Below, in pieces: positions 38,160 to 50,588 of a stretch of 64,000 nt of DNA (position 1 is the first letter of the stretch; the number at the start of each line of letters is the position of its first letter). Position numbers and translations under genes: made by a program. This stretch comes from Adineta ricciae (taxonomy: Eukaryota > Rotifera > Eurotatoria > Adinetida > Adinetidae). A model generated the notes under the pieces. That model was not told the origin of the DNA, did not search any database, and saw only the letters and a list, made by a program, of their open reading frames with translations. The DNA lies in contig CAJNOJ010000385.1 in assembly GCA_905250025.1 (NCBI GenBank), positions 21,177 to 85,176 of the forward strand, in the 5' to 3' direction.

Positions 38160-38255
38160 GGGATCCTCTCGATTCGTCCCAAATTAGTCAATTTAGTAAG
38201 TCGTCCCTTAAAATTGATTCCCAATTCGTCCCTTCTCGATCGGTCCCTAACTGTC
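38160..38255 (+). repeat. Left terminal inverted repeat of the MITE
   Basis: Pairs with the reverse complement of 38745-38839. Core shared block CTCTCGATTCGTCCCAAATT continues through AGTCAATTTAGTAAGTCGTC. Within it the motif YCGTCCC or GGTCCC recurs four times (about 38174, 38202, 38230 and 38250), a possible transposase-binding array. Confidence 0.88.
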
Positions 38256-38744
38256 ATATTTATTGTACATATATATTTTTCGTTCTCTTTCTTTTCTTTC
38301 CTTTTTTACAACAGGTATTTTCCCCCCTAACATTCTCTCTTACACACGATTGCTATAGTATTTTACCCTTTATGAAGATGTATCTTGAAATATTCCAACT
38401 TATATAATCTGTACTATAAATATACGCTATCTCATGTGTGAAAGGCGTTGATCAAACTTACGAAATAATTTAATAGTGTCATTGTAATTATTTGACTTGT
38501 TATGCTTCGATTTACATTATCTGAACGCGGTAGAAATATTCTTAATCACAAGGAACATCAGCACACCAAGAAAAGAGATAACAAGTCGTCACAAGAAGGT
38601 CGTGCTGTCAAGACACGTCTGTTGAAAGTGTAACAATAGTAGTTGTTCTCTATTGTTTTTGATAATACAGGGATGTTTTTTGACAAATAGAAGCCTCTGA
38701 CAGATAAAAAAAATGCTCAAGAACATTAAATTTGATTCATATAA

Positions 38745-38839
38745 CTATTTAGGGACTGATCGAGAAGGGACGAATTGAGAATCAACTTTAAGGGACGACT
38801 TACTAAATTGACTAATTTGGGACGAATCGAGAGTAAACC
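38745..38839 (-). repeat. Right terminal inverted repeat of the MITE
   Basis: Inverted copy of the left end. Mismatches include the outermost bases (GGTTTA against GGGATC) and a few internal positions. The same four GGGAC motifs are present in opposite orientation. Confidence 0.88.
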
Positions 38840-38847
38840 TTCAAAAG

Positions 38848-41619
38848 TATTATTTTCGGTGGTTCTCTTCTGATCGATTACTCATACGAAATAAAACTAT
38901 ATTTGATCGCTTTGACTTGCGCTGGGAACTTCATACACACTTCTTCAATAAAACGTTGAAAAACTCAACAGAAAGCTCGCCTATGGGTGGATTATCTTAT
39001 TTGTCACACAACTAATTATATTCAGATAAAAGGATGTCTAGAAAAGTGATTGATCAAAAGATGCTATTGATGTCGAACACCTGAGTTGGAAAGCTCTCTA
39101 TCAAATGAAATTCGATGAAACACACCACAGTGTAATTGTATAATACTAAAGTATATACACACTCGTATATATGTCTATTCGTTGAAATATCAACGCAAGT
39201 GTTTAGTATTGTTTATCGTATGCAATACTGTTTTTTTCTAAGGTATAAAAGTCGAACACATCTCAAAAGTTTTGCAAAGTTGGCTTTCTATCAGGTCTTA
39301 CAAGCTCTTCGTAATAAAGCTCCTTCAGACTTTGCGATTTTCTCCACGAGCCATAAGACATCAGTCATGTGTCTCTTCTCTCTCCTGCCAGCTTTACAAC
39401 CAGTCTATCCGTTGTTTCTTCTTTCTCTCCTCTCGTTCTGTCTGTTTTCTTTTCTTTCTTTCCTGTAAACTGGTTGTTTAACATTTAAATAAAGCGTTGA
39501 CTCCAAAAAAAGACTTTGCGCAAATAATCTCTCTGAATATTTTAATATATTTTTTAGTACTGCCACGACCATGTGGCCATCAGTTATTCTTACGCAAATA
39601 TAAAAAAAGTATTTTGCTATTTTCCGTTATTGAATTAGCTCAGGTGGAAAGGTATAGTGCTATCATAACATCAAATATAAATTCAGTCATAGTGCACGTA
39701 GAGAGTTAAGTATAGAAGCTCTTTTTTCTTTAACTAAAGAAGGGAGATTGAGCCGAAAGAAGGTTGGCTCGCCAGGAAGGGCGAATTTTGGTGGTACGAA
39801 ATTAAATATAGAATCCACAGCGAAGATAATCCACTTATATACATCAGAAAGATAATACAGACGTTTTCTCTGTTCTCAATTGAAATCTGTAAATCGGATT
39901 CGAAGTTCTTCGAAAAGAATAGTTCCGTTCACATTTTTCTACACATTCGAAACTCAGTAAAATTCTCATATTCACCAGTGTGAGCATCACCAGCTTTTTT
40001 CGTGCACATATAAAACTGAAAGCAGTGTTTTCTCAACTAGTTCAACGAAGAATTCTATCGAAAAAGAAGTTCATACCATCTTCATCGTATTTCATTGCAG
40101 TTATTTGAAGAAAATGTGTCCGACAATGAATCACTAAACTCACGCATTCCCGCAAATAACAAAGGTTCCATATCTCGTGAGAATCTTTCCGTTTTAAAAA
40201 CATACTTTTCTATTGACACTACATTGCAACACGTAGGCCACCGAGTTATCGTGTCTACGAATATCGAAGTCGTCGAATGGCAGAATTGATGATCAATATT
40301 CTATCTCGTCGTATTCTTTAGCTCCAGATAGAACATATCCACATGAACGTGCTTATCTAACAAACGACCTTCTGGTATACTCTTTGACTATTTGAAAACA
40401 ACTCTTGAATTTCATAATATGCAGTGTTTCTGCGCTGAGCGTTGGAACCATTACCTAATAACAACAAACTAATGGTAAGCTTTGCCGGCAAAAACGCCGA
40501 GTCTTTCGAAAAAGTCGAGATTAAATTTCAGCATTCTTGTAAAATATTTCATTTCTCGCGGGAAACTGTATATGGTCGAAAATTCAACGCAAATATTTAC
40601 CATTTCATTATCATTCTGGCTTTCTCACACATTTTTTCATCATCTACGCATTGAATGTGCATCTATGAATCACCACGAAACTTGTTACTTCACATCTGCA
40701 TATGATATGACTTGGCTAACGATCAATTTAGCGCTGGTTTGCAAAATACAGTACAAAGCACATTATGCAGTCGACACTACCGACAAAAACATATGTTCAA
40801 TCTAACAATCATCTCGGAAAAGTCCTGTGTGAACCTCGTTATTTTCGTCGACATACAATAAGTGACGAAGCTTCCTTCCGTCTTCCGGTAACAACTGTTT
40901 CTCAAGATGAGAAATCTATCCACTCATTTTGACAAAAATCAAAACTGTAATCAGTTCGAGAATTTTCGCCTTCATAATAAGCAGGAATATCATGCATAGA
41001 AATAAATAAAAAAAACTTCTAATCAAATAGCTTCGCACTTCACAGGTTTTATTACAGCCGTTGTTTGTCACAGTAAAAGAATGTACCGTTTTTTTTCCGG
41101 AATACATTATCGAGTAACATAAACTCATCGAAAAGCACATCAAAGCATTTTACTTGAGAAATACTAGAGTCTATATCGAGGTAGTCAGCGCAAAACGTCT
41201 TTGGTGAGTAAATTGACTATCAGCTTGTCGGAGAGCTGTCGTTGGAATTCTGAAAAATTGATTGACTTTTCCATGTAAATCCATTTTCTATGAGAATCAA
41301 TTAGGCGTGGAAACATCATAGATAACCACTATAAAGACTACATCAACTCGAATGGAAGACATTTTCTTCATGTCTTTCAATCAAAACTATCTCTTGTGTC
41401 TCACAGATTTTCCCCTGGCTTGAACGTTTCGTTTTAGTGTTTGCGTTACTTTACTTTGTTTGACTACTATTGAGATAATCGCGAGGCAAAGTCAGAAATC
41501 TGATTGCGTAGGCTAAAAGAGAAATGAAAAATAAAAGAGAAAAAATTTGCGTAGGACCAAATAAATGCCTTGCTTTGCACATTTTAAAACTATTTTATCT
41601 ATTGTGTTGTAGAGAGACA
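38848..41619. other. Noncoding region right of the MITE
   Basis: About 2.8 kb without a convincing gene. Open frames at 39136-39468 and 40095-40289 have biased composition and no domain. Scattered phrases near 39720-40800 look like degenerate sequence, perhaps old mobile-element remains, but no terminal repeats or protein match could be seen. Confidence 0.45.
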
Positions 41620-42765
41620 ATGAAGTCAACGACGCAGATGAAGGCTGTTTTTTACAGGCTCTTCCAAGTGATTGTTATTAGTGTGACAATGATCTGTCTC
41701 ATCCAAATGGCAAATCGAACCAGCACGTTCACAACATTGATCCTTGGGGTAAATAATACCAATACAACAGCTTCAAGACGCACTCATTTTGATTATTACA
41801 TCTGTACACAAGTGTGGAACGAAACGGACGAACACCTCATTGAATGGATAGAACATCAAATATTTCGATTAGGCTTCCGCAATGTTTGTGTAATTAGCGT
41901 GGAAGAACCATTAGATAAAGCAATCGTTACACGCTATCGACTGGCTACGATTACCAAGGCTGAACGTGCTCAAGAATGGAAATATTGTCTGGAATGTTTC
42001 ACAGATCCGCCAATGAAACCACAAGATTTGCTCATGCTGCAAGTGAGCCAATCAGACATAAAATTCCATTTCATCACATTATAATTCGAATCGTAACTTA
42101 TTGTTTCTGTAGGATATTGACGAGTTTCTCAATGTGCAACGGTCGGATGCTATAGCCGCTCATTACGACGCGTACGATCTATTTCATTTTACGGATTTAC
42201 GATATGGCTATGTCTACGAAACCGACAAAGAAATGGAGAATAAGTCTTTACTAGAAACGAATGTTTACCGCCGAGCGAATTATTACTTAGGCGAATATAT
42301 ACACCCGCAAGTGACAGAACTATTCGAGTGTAATGGTAGTTGTGCTACCACAAACGGAAAGGTAAGTTCCTTTGTGATTGTCCTGCTTATATACGCGATT
42401 TGGATCTTATTTGACGAATTACGTCACACGTTCTCGAAAGTTTACATTGAAAACGTTATAATTTGTCAATCATTGCTGTGAACTGTTCGTTTTAGGAAAT
42501 GATTAGAGTTGGCGCTATCGAAGAGCTCGGTACACATTATCATACTGCGAATAATCGAAGTGGTGGGAAACGGCTCTATATTGATATGAAAGATGTTCGT
42601 CTCAATCATTACTGCATGCGTACTCGTGAAAATTCGTTGATAGCAGGAGGGAAATGGGACAAGAATGGCTACAAACAAGATTTAATCCGACTGAATAATT
42701 TTTTCAAAGCAGTCTATGATCCGTCGATTATTTATGCGAAAAAACTTTCACCTTATCGCAACTAA
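41620..42765 (+). CDS. GT92-like Golgi glycosyltransferase
   Basis: A type II membrane protein with three exons, 41620-42042, 42113-42361 and 42496-42765, about 313 residues. The anchor VFYRLFQVIVISVTMICLIQ is followed by a luminal domain with YYICTQVWNETDEHLIEWIE, HQIFRLGFRNVCVISV, a DIDEF metal-binding motif (DxD type), and near the end RLNHYCMRTRENSLIAGGKW. The opening around WNE...EWIEHQ, the DxDEF and the late His/Tyr motif match the GT92 (DUF23) pattern of galactosyltransferases, though the match is distant. An in-frame ATG at 41524 exists, but a TTGTAG acceptor at 41607-41612 sits just before the ATG at 41620, so the later start is preferred. Confidence 0.75.
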
Positions 42766-42871
42766 TGCGAAATATTTTATTCATATCTATTTATTGCATG
42801 CTACTTCCATGAAAATAAATCATCAATCGGTCAAGTGTGACTATAGCTGAGAAGAAAATGAACGTCTGCGG

Positions 42872-44643
42872 TTAAGATTGCTTGAAATGTTTATGTTGAT
42901 CTTTTGGAATACTACAATGAGAAAAAGCACACTGTTCATCCGTTAATGGACAACCATTTGGATGAAAGGTATAGAAAAAACAAGGTTTAGTTCGAATAGT
43001 TATCTTCGATGACTGTTTCTGCTTTTCGACAATTGCATTTGTTTGTGGATTAGTCAGACTAATCAGTTTTGTTTGCGGATCGAAACAGAGTGCATGACGA
43101 TAGGAAAGAATGATCGATTTCAAACCTCCATTTTCCGATTTGAGCTCTTCGCGAAGTTCATCGGGTACTAGATCATAAGCAGCTGATAATGTTAACGAAG
43201 TATTGCTGTTAACAAGATATTGAAAAAGTATTTGAATAATGGCAAATTTTGTTGAATAGAAAGTCGGTTTTGATTTTGTTACCGAGGATGAATGATTGAC
43301 AAGTCGTGGTTGAGCATGTTCAAGATTGATATCAATACTGAATTGATCTAATAGACATTGCCGAATTGATTCGGATGATCTGATTGCAAAGTGGTGAGAG
43401 AGAAAATGAAATGAGCTTTCGGAATGTGATGAGATTTACCTTTCGTCATCTTTGTCATGTAACATAAAACAAATGTTTTTCGTCGATGGAATTCGTAATT
43501 TGTCTTTTTTAATATCGAAATTTAGAATCGTAGCTATTGTCTGTACGTAGTTAAGATACTGTTCATATTGCGTCGATTGATCATGCTTGCCACTCACGAA
43601 TTTCTTTCCACTAAAGTCGTAAAAACAACACGGCAAAAGAAATACACTGCAATAACATTGCCGAGCTAAAACCGGCAACCATGGTGTTAATTCATCGGAA
43701 TGGTTTCCAATCAGAATCGTATACTGATTTGAACGAATGAATTGATGTAAACTAGACGATTGCGGATCAATCAGCGATTGCTGATAAAACGACGTACCGA
43801 ACAAAGACCACGAGCGACGAGAACGCATGTCGATCCCTAGTGCGGCATAGCCTTCGGATGCAAGAATATATACCAATAGTCCATTACCACAGCCGAGGTC
43901 GAGAAACTTAATCGGTTTAGCAAACGAAGAAGCATATTGTCGGCAGTAGGTTAACAGATAACTTGCAATACCTAAGGAGAGACATGAAGAGAAGAATTGA
44001 AGATAAATGTCTGATTACCTAAATCTTCAAAGACATGCTTTTGAGGATCGGTATTTTCGCACCAATGCTCAGTTAAGTATTTTCCGTATTTGACTTTTAA
44101 GCGTTCATATTCACGTTGATATTCCTCAATCGATATCAATTTCAATGTCGTATTTTCTGTACTATTCTCGATATCGTTTTGACCCCATTTGACTATTTTT
44201 GATAGCAAAACATCTTTTAACCATAGAATTTCCTTATTCAATTGATCGCCATGCGCGGTCAACCGAACTGTGTTCTCATTAGTTAATAAATCAAATCGAT
44301 AGACGGGTAATTCAACACTGCACGATTTTGTTTCGGTTGAATTCGATTTTATGGGACGAAATTCAAATGATGTCTCATCGGACAGCACATATTCATCTTG
44401 ATCATGATAGATTCTCGGATTCTTCGATACCAATGTTCGTTTATCCACAACATTTCGTTCTGTTGAGTAAATTCGATCCTGACGAGTCAATGCCAAGGCA
44501 AATCGAACAGTTGTTACGCGTTTATTTACCACATGTGGTTTATATAAATAGATTTCGAGAGCCGATAAGAAATGTTCTCTATCAACATTGACATTCGATA
44601 CATCAGTTTGCATAGATCTATGAATACACATTGAGATAGACAT
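42872..44643 (-). CDS. TRMT44: tRNA (uracil-2'-O)-methyltransferase TRMT44
   Basis: Methylates the ribose of U44 in tRNA-Ser in the cytoplasm. The ATG at 44643 opens a long exon ending HWCENTDPQKHVFEDL, the family's conserved lead. The SAM-binding motif follows after a short intron: KFLDLGCGNGLLVYILASEG with GIDMRSRRSW. The next blocks, YTILIGNHSDELTPWLPVLA and VFLLPCCFYDFSGKKF, then RIPSTKNICFML, are diagnostic. The last exon ends with a CCCH zinc finger (CFFYTFHPNGCPLTDEQCAF, then SH), as in human TRMT44. About 560 residues. It converges on the GT92-like gene, about 106 bp apart. Confidence 0.94.
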
Positions 44644-45022
44644 ACATGTATATATTTAATTAAACTTTCTATTTTTTGTTAAAGTAGAAGAGAGAAAAAA
44701 AGAATATATGGTTTTTATTATTTACATGAGCATTACAAGTACTTAGTACTATCGAAAAAGATAGTAAGGACGGCGCTGTTTTTAACTTTTCAGCAATCAT
44801 TCATACTAGCGACCATTGGAGAGAAAGAAAAGAGAAACATCAGACAAAATGCAGTGTCAAGACTAGACAGTTTCGATCAGATAATGATAAGAATAGCACA
44901 GAGAGAAAGGGAAGAAAAAGATCGATTATTTTTACATATATTAAGATCTGGAAAGTAAAGTCATATCTGAAGACGGAAGAGTTTTCGTTTTGAAGAAATG
45001 CGCGCGCGTCACATTCGATTGA

Positions 45023-46843
45023 TTAGTGTTGTTGCTGTTGTAACATTTCCATGAAGGCAGCATTTAAATTAAAAGAACTCGGTGATGATGGAACCATCGT
45101 TGGTAGGAAATTATTATTCGTTGGCGAATTCAATCGTTGAGTTGTTTGTAAAATTTGATGTGGATCAAATAGCATTTGGCTCTTCGGTGGTCGACCAGGG
45201 CCACGTTTCTTTGTTGCCATTAATGGGATATCAAGGCCACTCACTCCGATATCATGTGATAATTTCGTTGCGCTATTCATGGCTGATGCGGGCAAACTAT
45301 GACGAGTTTGACCAGCAGAGCTCTTCGCCATTGACGCTGGTGCACCACTAGAATAGTAATAATCATGAATATGTTGCTTATGTGTGTGGACTGAACTTAC
45401 TTTCTCGATACAGGAGGTGTTGGTAACGATAGACCAGTTTGTTGTCCGAGCATTGATGCCAATGCTGATTGAAAAGCTGCTGCTGTAGCTCCAGTATTAT
45501 TAGATGCGATGCCATTTTCAATTGCGGCAAACAATTGATCGTAAGATGATGTCAGTGCTGCTGGGTCGAGATCAAGCGATGAAAGGCCGGCAAGACTTCG
45601 ATCTGTGACATATTTTGGTGGTCGTCCACGTCGTCTTGGCGCAAAATTACCACGCTCAAATGATAATGGACTTGTTGACGTTTGCGACGTCGGTGGAATC
45701 ATAGTTGTGTTCGTTGCCAGTCCAGGCGATTGCGCTTGTGGTTTCGATGGGCGACTTGTTCGTTTAGGTATGGCATCCGGTTGAGGAACACCAAGCAACT
45801 GCTGTTTGAGTAGAGAAGAATTAACTGATGCAAGGTTATCGTTTTCCGACGATGCTGAGGACATCATGAGCTGTTGTGTCATTTCCCAAAGAAGTTGTTG
45901 ATGCTGTTGCTGTAAAGACAATGGTATTGATGCTTCCGATGTTTTTTGCCGTTTTGTTGCCGATGGTGATGATGTTGGTGACAGTTTATGTTTTACTAGT
46001 TGTTGTTGGGAATTTAATTGCATAGACTTTGTTAAATCACTGAACAATGTCGAAGAATCAGATAATTTCGTTGCTGTCAATGGTTCAGATCGAGCACTAC
46101 AAGAAAAATCTTATTAGACGATGTTTGCCAAAGGACCTTGATGTTTACTACTTATCACACATACACACCCACACACACACACACAATGAACTCAACTATC
46201 CTAGCCTTGAATACAATACCCAGAGCAATAACTTTGAGAATTTGAGTTCTATTTACCTATGGCCATTCGAATAATGTCTTCCATTCGACATCTTTTGATT
46301 TTCGTTCATTGGTTTTTTCAAACTCATGTGTCCATTTGTTTTAATCAATGCTTTTCTTCGCTGTTCTTTAACATCTTTCACAATAATCGTGACAATGTCA
46401 GCCAGGATATCATCGACTACTTCTAAAACGTCTTCATTCTCCTCAAGGTTATTATTATTGTCGACAAAATGCGTGGTAGAGAAATCTAACTGCAGGTAAT
46501 TTTGCTCAGTGAGATTGCCTTGATAAATATCATCGATTTCATTCTCATCTTCTTGATCCGATGTTAAAATTGGTTGCTCATGATGATGAACACTTGCAGG
46601 AGCAGGTTTCGGTAATGTCACTGGCAGAAGTCGTTGTGTCGATGGTTTAATCACTTCAGGAGAAAGCTGCAAACGACGTGGAACGCCTTTTCGACGACCA
46701 CCACGTTCATTTTGAATCGGTTGTTGATGTTGTTGTTGCTGTTGGACTATTTGATTTTCATCATCGTTATCGAAAACTTCACTCTCATTATCATTGGAAT
46801 AATAATTTCCATTGGAATGGGGATATAGAGATAAATCATCCAT
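45023..46843 (-). CDS. AT-hook DNA-binding protein
   Basis: Three exons from an ATG at 46843: about 46255-46843, 45404 to about 46097, and 45023 to about 45352. The product is Gln/Ser/Asn-rich and mostly disordered, with two clear AT-hooks, APRRRGRPPKY and KKRGPGRPPKS, plus degenerate copies (GRRKGVPRR, KRTSRPSK). AT-hooks bind the minor groove of AT-rich DNA and appear in HMGA proteins and many chromatin regulators. An acidic, helical segment (EDVLEVVDDILADIVTIIV) in the first exon may be a protein-contact region. No catalytic domain is seen. The family is not identified beyond the AT-hooks. Confidence 0.75.
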
Positions 46844-47240
46844 AAACCAAAAATTCGATGTTCACACTAACAATGTAAGATATATGCAAAGAGATCGAAA
46901 AACAACAACACTGACACACAGCACACACGTATTTTTTTGTTTGTCCAGCCTGCCGCGTCAGTCAATCACATTTCTTCTTTTCTCTCGGTTTCGAAACAAT
47001 GGATTGAATATTCCATCCATCAAATGATAGCGACAGCGACCTCTATAAAGTAAATCAATCGTTCTTCTTTTTATCCATGGAAAAATGTCAATTTTCTTCA
47101 ACAAAAATGTGGTTCAAACAAATAATGAAAAAGGATTTCTTCATGACTCAGACATCTGTTACCATAGCTGCAACAATTTGAAATGGTAATGATAAACCTA
47201 ACAGCCGAAATGAATTGATCGAAAAGTTTTACATCTCATC

Positions 47241-49358
47241 ATGGATAACACAACACGTCCATCGACAATTTCACCGGAATTTTCACTCTACGCAGAAAAA
47301 AACAATCTCTTCGAGCTCTTTCAGGTAAAACGAACATACAGTTAAATCAATGACTTGGAAGAGGAAATAATCACACACTCTTCGTTATAAAAAGCGCATA
47401 TTAGACTAACATCACGCCGCCGTTTTCTCATTCGTGTTTAATAATCAAAAGAGAACATATGGACTCGATAATCTTTTTAGCGATGTACGTCATCATTGCT
47501 TATCGATCGGCCGGATGATCCGTTGACATATCTAATTGATTTGCTTAACAAGGATTTCGATGGTAAATAGTATATGTTTGCTTACAGGATGAAAGTCTTG
47601 CTTTCTAGCACCGAAAATCATTATTCTTGGCCCACCGGCGTCGGGCCGCCATACTATTGCAAAAATGTTGCAGAAGAAACTCAATGCAGTTGTAATCGAA
47701 CCGAGCAAACTTCTACAAAATATTCCACCGAAATTCAAAGATCAATTGCCGCCGAATGCAAATTCCGTATGTAACCGACTCAAGAGTCCAATGTGTTTAT
47801 TGAATGCTTATCGAATAGAATAATATCTCTGCATCGTTCTGGGCAGAGTTGTATGAGCATCGTTTCAAAGATTTCGATTGCTTTCGTCAAGGATGGATCC
47901 TAGTCGATTTCCCCGCTAATCGAGAGCAGACGTTAGCATTACAATCAAGAGGAATCTTTCCGAAACATGTCGGTCAGTACTTCTCGACAAAACAACACTA
48001 CGGACGTCTCTAATCGATTTATATTTAGTATGTTTGGAAGCACCGGATACTGTTTTGATCGAACGCGCTGTTGGAAAACGAATTGATCCGGAAACACAAG
48101 GTTGATTTTGACGATATTTATTGTATTTGCTCGGATATTGATGATTTAGATGTTTATCACATAACATGGAACGTTCCAAGTTCACATATTGTTCAAGAAC
48201 GCTTAGTGCAATTAGAAGAAAACTCTGAAAAGCAAATGATTTTACGTCTAAAAGAGTATCGAAGGTATGACTTTATTCATTCTATACATCACTTATTGAT
48301 GTCTCGTCCAATCAGAAACATCGATGGTGTGAAAGATTGTTTCAAGTCAATTCTACGTGCAATCAATGCTGATCAACCGTTGAACGATATTTTTGCTCAA
48401 GTTCATTCTTACATCAGCCGAAAACCCCGCTCAGTCGTACCACGTACTCCAAGGGTTGTTATTCTTGGACCAACTGGCAGTGGACGGAAGACAGTGGCAA
48501 TAAAAATTTCACAAAAATACGATATACCTCTAAGTAAGACGTGCAAATAGGTCAGATTGTTGCTCTATCATTGTTAAAAAACGATGTTACACTTTGATAT
48601 GAAAGTGAGAGATGAATGAGATCGAATTTCAAGACGTCGCGCAGATCAAATTCAATTCTTCCACGTCTCGAATGAATATTCTTTCATCACTTTAGTATCG
48701 ATTCCAACGTTGATCAAACAACAAATCGCCAATAAAACATCTATCGGTAACACTATGAAGCCGTATGTAGCTCGACAATCATTAGGTAATAAAGTACACG
48801 ACGATACTTGCGCATATAAAATCGTTTTATGATAGTTCCTGATGGTTTACTGATGCAATTAATTCGAGAACGTTTGAATCAGAAGGATTGTACTACAAAA
48901 GGCTGGATTCTAATTGGCTTTCCTCGTACACGTGAACAAGCAGAAAGCTTAGCACGCACATCTATTACTGCACCGAATCGGTAAGATCTCATGGAAATCA
49001 AAAGATATTCATTGTGAAGATGTTCATCTATAGAATTTTCTTTCTGGACATTCCGCTTGACGTGGCTTTGGAACGGTTGAGTCAACGATCATTGGATCCC
49101 ATCACTGGCGGTCGTTATCATTCGCATGATCATCCTGTCTCGAGTAGTGAGATAAAACGACGTTTAGTTCAACATCCAACTGATAATAATGAAATCGTAC
49201 GAAAACGTTACGAAGAATATATGATTTATCACGATGAATTGCAAGAATTCTATTCCCAACAGGACGCCATTCATGTTCCTGCCGATCAAGATGCTTACAC
49301 TGTCTTCGAAGCGATCGAATCTGGCATTCTAAATCCACTAAGTAAAGATGAATACTAG
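47241..49358 (+). CDS. AK8: Adenylate kinase 8, two kinase-like domains
   Basis: AK8 carries two adenylate-kinase domains and is linked to cilia and flagella. The ATG at 47241 gives [20 protein letters not shown]. Exons then encode [21 protein letters not shown]-loop 1 ([18 protein letters not shown]), [41 protein letters not shown]-loop 2 ([18 protein letters not shown]), [35 protein letters not shown] and [14 protein letters not shown], and end with [18 protein letters not shown], closely matching the human order and tail. About nine exons; the introns near 48102-48151 and 48530-48692 restore frame. In both P-loops the Walker A Lys is Arg (codons 47647-47649 and 48485-48487); see findings. 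Confidence 0.92.
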
Positions 49359-50588
49359 AAATGCGAAAATAAATCAATTGCTTACACGAAATCTTATTTA
49401 CCATTGAAAACACGATAAATTTAATAAAATATCACAGCATACATGCGAGGAATAATAGTAGATTTTTCATTTGATTCGAGTAGTCGTCGAACATACTTAA
49501 GTGCTTCGATCTCTGCCGAAGATGTATGCTCGACAAATTCATAGTAATGTCATTGTCTTCCTACGCATGTGCTTATCAGTTAATCGAGACGCTCTCGAAA
49601 TGCATCAGGTGTTCACCTACGAGCTGATATTTATGGGTTACTCCATTTGTTTAGCTAGCGTCATGAATATTTGATGACTAATCGTTGTAAATATTATTAG
49701 GGTAATTGACTGTTTACTTATTGATACTGTTTGTTTGGATTTGACTGAGTAGCATGATGTGTAAGGAAGATTAGCAAAATTTGTCAAAAAAGAAACAATT
49801 TATCTAAAAAAAGCAACTCACAATGAAGTCTCCAAGGAGCAAAAAAGAAAAGAGAAAATTTGTCCTTTATATCTTCTGTCAAGCAACACGCGAACGAGAA
49901 GATCTAATGTAATTACCAGGAAATTACTTAAATTATATTAATTTTCTCAAGCATGAATTGAACATCGAGATCTATTCATCAGTTTTAATAATATGTAAAT
50001 GAGTCAAATATGTCTATCAATCACTATCGATCGTTTCTCATCTTGCAGATCACATGATCAGTTCTTACTCCGGCAACACATCTATTAATCTACTTGATGG
50101 AATCTTATACATTATTAATTTCGACTTCACCTGCTAACGATGATTAAATCCTCGTCAGATCTATGACAAAAAAAAGTCATCTTGTCAAGTGAAGAAATGT
50201 CTATTCCTTAGATATTATTAAGTTGAAAATGATGGAAATCTGCGAAATTAAATTATGAATAACAGAATGTTCTAACATCATTCGTTGCCATTATGTAGCT
50301 TGACTCGTTGACTAATAGACATGCGCTTTCTTTTCTTATCGCTAAAATTGGACAGAAACACTCTAATAATGTCGACATGAATCGATGTAACGCTCTTCTC
50401 CGTCTTCGTTTTGCTTTTCTTCTTCCGCTTTTTCTTCTTCCTGCAACTATTGCTCTCTTTTTTTCCTCGATAGCGATATCTCTTTCGGCTTGTGATTGCC
50501 GACACTTCCTTTATTTTCATTTGGTGTGCGTTACAAGCAAGTAGAAAGTTGACAAAAGTGAAAATAACTTGTCCGAACATCTCCTATC
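49359..50588. other. Noncoding region
   Basis: AT-rich spacer between AK8 and the calcium-sensor gene. An AATAAA-like site near 49425 may serve AK8. The frame on the minus strand at 50278-50580 is Lys/Arg-rich low complexity and is not accepted. Confidence 0.45.

Larger units (their letters stand above)
38160..38839. mobile_element. MITE with about 95 bp terminal inverted repeats
   Basis: A 680 bp element bounded by the direct repeat TTCAAAAG (38152-38159 and 38840-38847), an 8 bp target-site duplication. The ends are long inverted repeats with only a few mismatches. The interior is AT-rich with no transposase frame, so it is non-autonomous. An 8 bp duplication is typical of hAT elements (also P or Merlin); the superfamily call is inference. 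Confidence 0.88.

Noticed and set aside
39136..39468. 110-codon plus-strand frame
   Set aside because: Leu/Phe/Ser-rich from TC-rich DNA, no start context or homologous pattern.
44328..44591. 87-codon plus-strand frame
   Set aside because: Antisense shadow of the TRMT44 first exon.
50278..50580. 100-codon minus-strand frame rich in Lys and Arg
   Set aside because: Translation of pyrimidine/purine tracts just upstream of the calcium-sensor gene; low complexity and no conserved motif.
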